From: Pseudomonadota bacterium
GTDB lineage: Bacteria > Pseudomonadota > Gammaproteobacteria > Burkholderiales > Ferrovaceae
Direction: 5' to 3'
Length of the DNA: 10,324 nucleotides
Assembly: GCA_021804705.1 (NCBI GenBank)
Contig: JAJZHC010000037.1
Coordinates: 1-10,324 of the forward strand
This document shows, piece after piece, positions 1 to 7,000 of this stretch. The translations under genes were made by a program, and so were the position numbers. Position 1 is the stretch's first letter. Each line of letters starts with the position of its first letter. The notes beneath the pieces are model-generated. The model ran no database searches. It worked only from the letters and a program-made list of their open reading frames with translations, and was not told where the DNA came from.

Positions 1-665
1 GCAGCCAGGCCCAAGCCCTGGCTGATTTCCGGCAGGTGCCGGTGGCCAGCGACACCGTAGGCCTTGAAACTGTCGCTGGCTTCGGCAAACAGGGTGTGGG
101 TTTCAGCCTTGCGCCCGGCCCCGGATACCCCCGACTTGGCGTCTGCGATCAGGTGGGTGATATCGATCACGCCAGCTTCCACCAGGGGCAGAAACCCCAG
201 TTGCACGGCCGTGGGATAACAACCCGGATTGGCCACCACGCGGGCCTTGGCAATGGCGCTGCGGTTGATTTCCGGCAGACCGTACACTGCTTCTGCCACC
301 AGCTCCGGGCAGGCATGGGTCATGCCATACCACTGTTCCCAAAGGGCCACGTCCTTGATGCGGAAATCGGCGGCGAGGTCGATGACCCGTACCCCGGCCT
401 CGACCAGCTTGCGGGTCTGCTGCATGGCGATGCCGTTGGGGGTGGCAAAGAACACCAGGTCGCATTGGTCCAGATGGGCCTGGGCAGGATCGCAAAAGAC
501 AAGCTCAATGTGGCCGCGCAGGCTGGGGAAGAGTTCAGCTACGGGCTGCCCGGCCTCCTTGCGTGAAGTGATGGCCTGGATACGCACTTCGGGGTGCTGC
601 GCCAATAGCCGAAGCAGCTCAACGCCCGTATATCCCGTACCACCGACAATCCCTGCCGTAATCAT
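1..665 (-). CDS. argC: N-acetyl-gamma-glutamyl-phosphate reductase, C-terminus beyond window
   Basis: ArgC reduces N-acetyl-glutamyl phosphate to the semialdehyde with NADPH in the cytoplasmic arginine pathway. About 221 residues are visible of the roughly 340 usual for the family; the gene runs off the left edge. The N-terminus MITAGIVGGTGYTGVELLRL is the Rossmann dinucleotide-binding loop with the GGTGYTG signature. Later come FFATPNG, then VANPGCYPT, whose Cys149 is the expected catalytic nucleophile, and KSGVSGAGR. The ATG at 663-665 places the Gly-rich loop right at the N-terminus, as is usual, so the start is secure. The ribosome-binding site is weak (GGGAAC a few bases upstream). It lies 86 bp downstream of rpsI on the same strand, separated by a terminator and with its own -10 box. 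No frameshift is seen. Confidence 0.95.
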   Translation of the reverse strand, partial: MITAGIVGGTGYTGVELLRLLAQHPEVRIQAITSRKEAGQPVAELFPSLRGHIELVFCDPAQAHLDQCDLVFFATPNGIAMQQTRKLVEAGVRVIDLAADFRIKDVALWEQWYGMTHACPELVAEAVYGLPEINRSAIAKARVVANPGCYPTAVQLGFLPLVEAGVIDITHLIADAKSGVSGAGRKAETHTLFAEASDSFKAYGVAGHRHLPEISQGLGLA

Positions 666-694
666 GATCTGTTCCCGTCCCTGCGATGAGTTTC

Positions 695-700
695 ATTATA
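695..700 (-). promoter_or_regulatory. Candidate -10 box for argC
   Basis: On the minus strand the sequence is a perfect TATAAT, 30 nt upstream of the argC ATG, giving a predicted leader of about 22 nt. It lies just past the T tract of the rpsI terminator. No good -35 hexamer is found at 15-19 bp spacing; the region that would hold it is the terminator stem. This is inference from one hexamer only. Confidence 0.4.
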
Positions 701-705
701 ACGGT

Positions 706-735
706 AAAAAAAAGCCGGCATGGAAGCCGGCTTTT
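706..735 (-). terminator. Intrinsic terminator of the rplM-rpsI operon
   Basis: Read on the minus strand, a perfect 10-bp inverted repeat (AAAAGCCGGC / GCCGGCTTTT, arms at 726-735 and 710-719) with a 6-nt loop is followed by an unbroken run of eight T (706-713). It begins 17 nt after the rpsI stop codon. The plus-strand reading has only four T after the stem, so termination is expected mainly in the minus direction. Confidence 0.92.
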
Positions 736-751
736 GGTGTCGTTGCAGCGG

Positions 752-1144
752 TTAGCGTTTGCTGAACTGCTTGCGGCGACGGGCTTTATGCAGGCCGACT
801 TTCTTCCGTTCCACTTCGCGCGCGTCGCGCGTGACGAGACCGGCTTGTTTCAATGTGGTTTTGAGTTCCGGGTTGAAGTCGATCAGGGCCCGGGTGATGC
901 CATGGCGCACGGCACCGGCCTGACCCGACTCGCCGCCACCGATGACGTTGATGCGGATGTCAAAGCCGTTCAGGTTGTTGGTGAGCTCGAGGGGCTGGCG
1001 CACCACCATGCGGCCGGTTTCGCGGGAGAAATACTGTTCCAGCGTCTTGCCGTTGACTTCGAACTTGCCGGAGCCCACCTTGAGAAACACGCGTGCCGTG
1101 GCGCTTTTGCGACGGCCCGTACCATAGTAATAATCACCGATCAT
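752..1144 (-). CDS. rpsI: 30S ribosomal protein S9
   Basis: S9 is a small-subunit head protein whose basic C-terminal tail reaches the P site. The product is 130 residues, the normal length. It starts MIGDYYYGTGRRKSATARVF, contains the family segments GKTLEQYFSRETGR and GGGESGQAGAVRHGI, and ends in the basic tail KARRRKQFSKR, whose final Lys-Arg is the conserved tRNA-contacting end. The frame extends upstream to 1201, but the ATG at 1142-1144 is chosen: it fits the family N-terminus and has a GAGG ribosome-binding site 5 nt away. That GAGG overlaps the rplM stop codon, so the two genes are probably translated in a coupled way. The intergenic gap is 7 nt. Confidence 0.98.
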   Translation of the reverse strand: MIGDYYYGTGRRKSATARVFLKVGSGKFEVNGKTLEQYFSRETGRMVVRQPLELTNNLNGFDIRINVIGGGESGQAGAVRHGITRALIDFNPELKTTLKQAGLVTRDAREVERKKVGLHKARRRKQFSKR

Positions 1145-1149
1145 GGGAA

Positions 1150-1154
1150 CCTCA
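1150..1154 (-). promoter_or_regulatory. rpsI ribosome-binding site overlapping rplM stop
   Basis: Minus-strand TGAGG: the TGA terminates rplM and the GAGG (1150-1153) serves rpsI 5 nt before its ATG. The overlap supports coupled translation of L13 and S9 and decides the rpsI start over upstream in-frame alternatives. Confidence 0.8.
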
Positions 1155-1580
1155 GATTTCCAGGGGCTTGGGTTGTTGCGCCGCGTGCGGGTGCTCGGCA
1201 CCGGCGTACACCTTCATTTTCTTGATCATGGCGTAGCCCAGGGGACCCTTGGGCAGCATGCCTTTGACCGCTTTTTCCAGCACACGTGACGGATGACGGG
1301 CACGCAGCTTGTTGAAGTTGGTTTCGTAGATACCGCCGGGATAACCGGAGTGGCGGTAGTACATCTTGTCTTCGCCCTTATTGCCGGTCACGCGGATTTT
1401 CTTGGCGTTGACCACGACAATGAAGTCACCCGTGTCCACATGGGGGGTGTAAATGGCTTTGTGCTTGCCACGCAGGCGAAGCGCAATCTGGCTGGCGAGG
1501 CGACCGAGCACGCGGTCCGTGGCATCAACCACAAACCAGTCGCGTTGAACTTCGTGCGCCTTGGCGGAAAAGGTTTTCAT
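1152..1580 (-). CDS. rplM: 50S ribosomal protein L13
   Basis: L13 is an early-assembly large-subunit protein. The product is 142 residues, the same length as the E. coli protein. It begins MKTFSAKAHEVQRDWFVVDA and carries the family stretches DRVLGRLAS, HVDTGDFIVVVNA, YRHSGYPGG and the L13 signature around VKGMLPKGPLG, ending QQPKPLEI. The open frame continues upstream to 2099 through the divergent OsmC gene, but that part has no L13 similarity, and a good promoter lies between 1614 and 1643, so the ATG at 1578-1580 is the start. No clear Shine-Dalgarno sequence precedes it in a predicted leader of roughly 27 nt. It is the first gene of the rplM-rpsI operon. Confidence 0.98.
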   Translation of the reverse strand: MKTFSAKAHEVQRDWFVVDATDRVLGRLASQIALRLRGKHKAIYTPHVDTGDFIVVVNAKKIRVTGNKGEDKMYYRHSGYPGGIYETNFNKLRARHPSRVLEKAVKGMLPKGPLGYAMIKKMKVYAGAEHPHAAQQPKPLEI

Positions 1581-1613
1581 GACAGCAATGGTCTTTAGTG
1601 AAATGAGCCGGTG

Positions 1614-1643
1614 ATTATAGTGCCGCCACGGCAAGCCTGTCAA
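1614..1643 (-). promoter_or_regulatory. Promoter of rplM-rpsI
   Basis: On the minus strand a perfect -35 TTGACA (1638-1643) and a perfect -10 TATAAT (1614-1619) are separated by 18 bp. The expected start of transcription is near 1607, about 27 nt before the rplM ATG. Two consensus hexamers suit a highly expressed ribosomal-protein operon. Confidence 0.88.
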
Positions 1644-1650
1644 TCCGCAT

Positions 1651-1679
1651 TTCAAATCAAGGGCCGGGCTGGCTATAAT
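1651..1679 (+). promoter_or_regulatory. Divergent promoter of the osmC-trpDC cluster
   Basis: A perfect -10 TATAAT (1674-1679) is preceded at 17 bp by TTCAAA (1651-1656), a 4/6 match to the -35 consensus. Transcription would start near 1686, about 20 nt before the OsmC-family ATG. The -35 box lies 7 bp from the -35 box of the rplM promoter, so the two promoters are back to back. Confidence 0.7.
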
Positions 1680-1706
1680 GGGTGATTCTAAATCCTGGGG
1701 AAGGGC

Positions 1707-2129
1707 ATGAAAGCGCGCGTGAAGTGGGTGGAAGGGATGAGTTTTCTGGGAGAGAGTGGCAGCGGTCACACCTTCCTGATGGATGGCGCGCCGGAAGCGG
1801 GTGGGCGAAACCTCGGGGTGCGCCCCATGGAAGCCATGCTGATCGGGGCGGGAGGCTGCACCGCTTTTGATGTGGTGCTGATTCTCAAGCGTTCGCGGGC
1901 GGATGTGACCGATTGCGTGGTGGAACTCTCTTCCGAGCGGGCCGACACCGACCCCAAGGTGTTCACCAAAATCCATTTCCACTTCATCGTGACGGGGCGC
2001 AACCTCAAACCCGAACTGGTCAGCCGTGCCATCAACCTGTCGGCCGAAAAGTATTGCTCTGCCAGCATCATGCTGGCCAAGACGGCCGAATTGACCCACG
2101 ATTTTGAAATCCTGGAAGTGGCCGCGTGA
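1707..2129 (+). CDS. OsmC/YhfA-family protein (thiol peroxidase-like)
   Basis: This 140-residue cytoplasmic protein belongs to the OsmC/Ohr superfamily, whose members reduce peroxides through a pair of cysteines; the YhfA branch it resembles has no firmly established substrate. The two expected cysteines are present: Cys51 in MLIGAGGCTAFDV and Cys117 in EKYCSASIML. The N-terminal beta strand (MKARVKWVEGMSFLGES) and the FHFIVTG strand also fit the fold. The ATG at 1707 follows a GGGGAAGG ribosome-binding site. It is divergent from rplM. Its stop codon overlaps the GTG of trpD by 4 nt, so it heads a transcription unit with trpDC, although no biochemical link between OsmC proteins and tryptophan synthesis is known to me. 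Family assignment is firm; the peroxide role is inferred. Confidence 0.88.
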   Translation: MKARVKWVEGMSFLGESGSGHTFLMDGAPEAGGRNLGVRPMEAMLIGAGGCTAFDVVLILKRSRADVTDCVVELSSERADTDPKVFTKIHFHFIVTGRNLKPELVSRAINLSAEKYCSASIMLAKTAELTHDFEILEVAA

Positions 2130-3145
2130 CGCCCAAGGACGCCCTGAACGCTCTGCTGGCGCGCAACGACCTCACGCGCGAGCAGATGCTGGCGGTCATG
2201 ACCGGCATCATGACGGGCGTGACCACGCCCATCCAGACAGCGGGCATCGTCACGGCCCTGCGCGCCAAGGGTGAAACCATTACGGAGCTTGCCGCTGCAG
2301 CTGAAGTGATGCGCGGCCTGTCGGCCCGCGTGGATGCGGCAGGTCTGGATCATGTGGTGGACACTTGCGGCACGGGTGGGGATGGCATGCACACCTTCAA
2401 TATTTCCACCACCGCCGCTTTCGTGACGGCTGCTGCCGGCGCCCATGTGGCCAAGCATGGCGGGCGCTCGGTATCCTCCACCACGGGCAGCGCCGACGTG
2501 CTGGAGGCCTTGGGAATCAGGGTCGTCGAGACCACCCCGGAAAAAGTGGCGGAGTCGTTGAAAAAATTTGGCCTGGGCTTCATGTTTGCCCCCAACCACC
2601 ATACGGCCATGCGTCACTCGGCGCCGGTGCGCAAGGAACTGGGCGTGCGCACCCTGTTCAACCTGCTGGGGCCGCTCACCAACCCTGCGGGCGCCCCCAA
2701 CCAGTTGCTGGGGGTCTTCAGTCCGCATCTGACGGGAACCCTGGCGGGGGTCTTGCACACATTGGGTAGCCGGCATGCCCTGGTGGTCCATGGCAGCGAC
2801 GGCCTGGACGAGATCACCCTGTCGGGGCCGACGCATGTGGCCGAACTCAAGGACGGCAAAATCAGCGAGTACTTGCTGGACCCCAAGGCGCTGGGGCTGA
2901 CTCCGGCGCCGCTCAACAGCATTCTGGTCAAGAATGCGCAGGAATCCCGCGAGTTGCTGGAAATGGTCCTGGACAACAGGCCAGGGCCCGCGCTTGAAAT
3001 CGTGGTATTGAACGCTGGTGCTGCCATTTATGTGGCAGGCCTCGCGCGCCAGCTCCAGGAGGGCATCGAAATCGCCCGTTCGGTCATCGCTGCGGGGCAT
3101 GCCCGCCAGCGCCTGGACGCCCTGATCGCCTGGAGCCACCCATGA
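2126..3145 (+). CDS. trpD: Anthranilate phosphoribosyltransferase
   Basis: TrpD transfers phosphoribose from PRPP to anthranilate, the second committed step of tryptophan synthesis, in the cytoplasm. The 339 residues match the family length for a stand-alone enzyme not fused to TrpG. An N-terminal helical part (about 1-70) is followed by the PRPP loop CGTGGDG at 81-87, NISTTAAF, KHGGRSVSS near 110-118, GSADVLEALG, FAPNHHTAMRH, GPLTNP at 182-187 and HGSDGLDE at 222-229, whose Asp-Glu pair binds magnesium. The start is a GTG inside the stop of the OsmC-family gene (GTGA), with GGAAG just upstream; no ATG fits better. It overlaps trpC by ATGA. The PRPP region reads HGGR where many homologues have HGNR, probably a lineage variant. 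Confidence 0.97.
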   Translation: MTPKDALNALLARNDLTREQMLAVMTGIMTGVTTPIQTAGIVTALRAKGETITELAAAAEVMRGLSARVDAAGLDHVVDTCGTGGDGMHTFNISTTAAFVTAAAGAHVAKHGGRSVSSTTGSADVLEALGIRVVETTPEKVAESLKKFGLGFMFAPNHHTAMRHSAPVRKELGVRTLFNLLGPLTNPAGAPNQLLGVFSPHLTGTLAGVLHTLGSRHALVVHGSDGLDEITLSGPTHVAELKDGKISEYLLDPKALGLTPAPLNSILVKNAQESRELLEMVLDNRPGPALEIVVLNAGAAIYVAGLARQLQEGIEIARSVIAAGHARQRLDALIAWSHP

Positions 3146-3951
3146 GCGACATCCTGCAGCGTATCGTGGACACCAAGCGACGCGAGGTGGCTGAAGCCAT
3201 CCGGCAGGTTTCCCTGCAGGACATGGAAGCGGCGGCACGCGCTGCTCCCCCGCCCAGGGACTTTGTGGGGGCCCTGCGCCGCCATCTCGACCAGGGATTG
3301 CCTGCGGTCATTGCCGAGGTCAAGAAAGCCAGTCCCAGCAAAGGGGTGCTGCGGGAGGATTTCAGGCCTGCCGAGATTGCCCGCAGCTACGAGCGCCATG
3401 GCGCTGCCTGTCTGTCGGTGCTCACCGACCGCGATTATTTTCAGGGGAGTGCAGCAGCCTTGCAGGCGGCCCGTGCGGCTTGTGCGTTGCCGGTGCTGCG
3501 CAAGGATTTCATCGTGGACGCCTATCAGGTGTACGAAACCCGCGCTATGGGGGCCGATGCCCTGCTGCTGATCGTGGCCGCCCTTTCCCAGCCCGAGATG
3601 GAGGCGTTGGCCTGGCTGGCCCAGACCCTGGCGCTGGCCGTGCTGGTGGAGGTACATGACCAGGCCGAACTGACCCGGGCCCTGGCGCTGGACACCCCGC
3701 TCATCGGCATCAACAACCGCAATCTCAAAACTTTTGAAACCCGTCTGGAAACCACCCTGCAGCTGCGCGAACAGGTGCCGGCCGGGCGCATGGTGATTAC
3801 CGAAAGCGGCATTGCCTCGATGGATGACGTGGCGCAGATGCGCCGCCATGGCGTGCATGTCTTTCTGGTGGGCGAAGCCTTCATGCGCGCCCCCGATCCC
3901 GGAGCCGCGCTGGCTTCCTTGTTTTACGGACTGAACCGGCCTGTCGCGTGA
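3142..3951 (+). CDS. trpC: Indole-3-glycerol-phosphate synthase
   Basis: TrpC closes the indole ring, converting carboxyphenylamino-deoxyribulose phosphate to indole-3-glycerol phosphate with loss of CO2. The product is 269 residues, a monofunctional enzyme without the TrpF domain fused in enteric bacteria. TIM-barrel active-site segments are complete: AEVKKASPSKG (Glu59, Lys61), VLTDRDYF, LRKDFIVD (Lys121, the general acid), LVEVHD (Glu170), GINNRNL (Asn191) and ITESGI (Glu221, Ser222). The ATG sits in the trpD stop codon (ATGA), giving translational coupling of two consecutive pathway steps. No hairpin with a T tract follows the stop, so read-through into the efflux genes 111 bp downstream cannot be excluded. 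Confidence 0.97.
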   Translation: MSDILQRIVDTKRREVAEAIRQVSLQDMEAAARAAPPPRDFVGALRRHLDQGLPAVIAEVKKASPSKGVLREDFRPAEIARSYERHGAACLSVLTDRDYFQGSAAALQAARAACALPVLRKDFIVDAYQVYETRAMGADALLLIVAALSQPEMEALAWLAQTLALAVLVEVHDQAELTRALALDTPLIGINNRNLKTFETRLETTLQLREQVPAGRMVITESGIASMDDVAQMRRHGVHVFLVGEAFMRAPDPGAALASLFYGLNRPVA

Positions 3952-4062
3952 AATTTCCCCCGGTTCTACAATTGGTTACAACACCTCGCTGGGGAAGGGT
4001 GGCAGAATTCGCAGTTTGACCACACAGCGGTACAGGTACATGTTGAACAAGGGGAATCTCCT

Positions 4063-7000
4063 ATGATGTCCGGGATCGTCAGGCTGGCTTTGAGCCGACC
4101 GTACACTTTTATCGTGTTCGCTCTGCTGATCCTGATTTTTGGCGTGCTGGCCATTCTGCGCACGCCCACCGATATTTTTCCGGACATCCGCATTCCGGTC
4201 ATCAGTGCCGTCTGGACTTACACTGGGATGCAGCCGGATGACATGTCGGGTCGGGTCGTCTATGCCTATGAGCGTGCACTCACCTCTACGGTCAATGATA
4301 TCGAGCACATCGAATCGCAGTCGCTGCCAGGTTACGGCATCGTCAAGATATTTTTTCAGCCCACCGTGGATATCCGCACGGCAACGGCCCAGGTCACTTC
4401 CATCTCCCAGACGGTGCTGAAATTTTTGCCGCCTGGCATCACCCCACCCCTGATCCTGAATTACAACGCCGCGACGGTGCCGATTCTGCAGCTCGCCCTG
4501 TCCAGCAGAAAAATTCCCGAACAAACCCTGTTTGACCTGGGGCAGAACTTCATCCGCCCACAACTGGCCACGGTTCCGGGGAGCGCCCTGCCCTCCCCAT
4601 ATGGCGGCAAGGTGCGGCAGATCCAGATCGACCTGGATCCCAAGGCCATGCAGTCCAAGGGGGTGTCCCCTGACGACGTCAGCCGTGCCCTGGCTGCGCA
4701 GAATCAGATTATCCCTGCGGGCACCCAGAAAATTGGCCTGTTTGAGTACAACATCAAGATCAATGACAGCCCCGATGAGTTTGATGTTCTGAACAACATC
4801 CCCATCAAGCAGGTCAATGACAAGTCCCCGATCCCCCAGACCAATGGGACCACCATTTTCATGCGGGACGTAGCCCATGTGCGCGACGGTTACCCCCCGC
4901 AGATCAACATCGTGCGTGTCGATGGCGGCCGGGCGGTGCTGATGACCATCCTCAAAAATGGAGCGGCCTCAACGCTGGACATCATCCAGGGTGTGCGCGA
5001 CATGATTCCCAAACTCAAGGAAACGCTTCCTGAGGGCTTGAATCTGGTGGCGCTGGCGGACCAGTCCATTTTTGTGAAGGCCTCCATCAGTGGCGTGATC
5101 AGGGAAGGGGTGATTGCGGCCGCGTTGACCAGTTTGATGATTTTGCTGTTTCTGGGAAGCTGGCGTTCCACCCTGATCATCGCGGCATCCATTCCCCTGG
5201 CGATTCTCTGTTCCATCGCAACCCTCTCCGCACTGGGCGAAACCATGAACGTGATGACCCTGGGGGGGTTGGCACTGGCGGTGGGGATTCTGGTGGACGA
5301 TGCCACGGTGATGATCGAAAACATCAACCACCATCTTGAAGAGGGCAAGGATGTGCGCAGCGCCATCGTTGACGGTGCGAGCCAGATCGTGCAGCCAGCC
5401 TTTGTGTCCACGTTCAGTATTTGCATCGTGTTCATTCCGATGTTTTTCCTGACGGGCGTGCCGCGCTACCTATTCGTCCCCATGGCCGAAGCCGTCGTGT
5501 TTGCCATGATCGCTTCCTTCATTCTGTCGCAGACCTTCGTACCCACCGTTGCCAATTTCCTGCTCAAGTCCCATGCGGACATGGCGCATGCCTCGCTGCA
5601 CGAAGCGTGGGTGATGGACCCCACGCATCGTGCCAAGGCACTGCCTCATCAGCTCAAGTTTGCCTTGATGCGATTTCAACGCGGGTTTGAGCAGCGTTTC
5701 TCGACGCTGCGCAAAAAGTATGTTTCATTGTTGCAAATGGCGGTGGACAATCGCAAGCGATTCATTCCCGGGTATATGACCGTGGTGTTGTTATCTTTTC
5801 TGCTGCTGCCATTTTTGGGACGCAATTTCTTCCCCTCTGTGGATGGTGGCCAGATCAAAATCCATGTGCGCGCCCAGGTTGGCACTCGCGTCGAAGAAAC
5901 GGCCAACCTGTTTGACAAGATTGAGGCCGAAATTCGCAAGGAGATCCCACCAGAAGAGATGGAAACCATCATGGACAACATTGGCTTGTCCGTGAGCGGT
6001 ATCAACACCGCCTATAGCAATACCGGAACGGTGGGCCCTGAAGATGGCGACATCCTGATTTCCCTCAATGAAAAGCATTCACCCACTGAAGATTACGTCA
6101 GGACGTTCAGAACGAAGTTGCCAGAAAAGTTTCCCGGCGTATCCTTTGCCTTCCTGCCGGCAGACATTGTCAGCCAGATCCTCAACTTCGGTTCGCCAGC
6201 GCCCATCGACATCCAGATCAAGGGCCCCAACCGGGATGCCAATCTGGTTTACGTCCAGAACCTGCTGCGCAAGGTGCAGCATGTGGATGGCATCGCCGAT
6301 GCGCGCATCCAGCAATCGGCTAACTACCCGCAATTTGATGTGAATGTGGACCGGTCGCTGGCACAGACACTGGGTGTGACGGAGCGGGATGTCACCAACA
6401 GCCTCGTGACCACCCTTTCAGGGAGCGGCCAGGTGGCGCCCACGTTCTGGCTCAACCCGCGCAATGGGGTGTCCTACCCCATCGTGGTGCAGACGCCGCA
6501 ATACCGTACCTACACCCTGTCCGACCTGGAAAACATTCCCATCACGGCCCATGACCCCAGAACCCAAACCCTTCATGGCGGATTGGCCTCAGTGCCGATC
6601 ACGCCCGAAACGGCCAAGCAGATGCAGGTGCTGGGCGGCCTTGCGACCATCAGTCGCGACAAGGGGGATGCAGTGGTCACCCATTACGCCATCCAGCCGG
6701 CCTTTGACATTTTTGCCGCCATTCAGGACAAGGATCTGGGAAGTGTGGCCGCAGATGTCCGCGCTTTGATCAAGGGGCAGGAAAAGGACATTCCGAAAGG
6801 GGCCACGGTGCAGGTGCTGGGCCAGGTACCCCTGATGGAAAACTCCTTTACCGGGCTGCTGTTTGGCCTGGCCGGGTCCATCGTGCTGATCTACCTTTTG
6901 ATTGTGGTGAATTTCCAGTCCTGGCTGGATCCCTTCGTCATCATCACGGCCTTGCCTTCAGCGCTGGCCGGAATCATCTGGATGTTGTTTGCCACGCATA

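Noticed and set aside
36..765. Two plus-strand open frames of 176 and 178 codons
   Set aside because: They are antisense to argC, which is clearly coding on the minus strand; no protein family is recognisable in them.
1581..2099. N-terminal extension of the rplM frame to 315 residues
   Set aside because: The added part is antisense to the OsmC-family gene and shows no L13 similarity; the promoter at 1614-1643 lies inside it.
1766..3238. 490-codon open frame on the minus strand
   Set aside because: It is antisense to the OsmC-family gene, trpD and the start of trpC. It has no recognisable domain, and its composition is typical of a GC-rich shadow frame.
3028..3858. 276-codon open frame on the minus strand
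   Set aside because: It is a shadow of trpC, which has all its active-site motifs on the plus strand.
3961..3985. Short imperfect direct repeat (GGTTCTACAA / GGTTACAAC) after trpC
   Set aside because: It is only two short copies with mismatches and no relation to a known operator; chance is the simplest explanation.
4016..4044. Possible promoter before the first permease (TTGACC)
   Set aside because: No acceptable -10 hexamer lies at 16-18 bp; the nearest candidate (TACATG) is at 15 bp, and the leader would be very short. The 111-bp gap also has no clear terminator or regulator site.
3976..4878. 300-codon minus-strand open frame resembling part of the minus-strand frame at 9727-10251
   Set aside because: The resemblance arises because both are antisense to the homologous N-termini of the two permeases; it reflects the duplication, not a gene.
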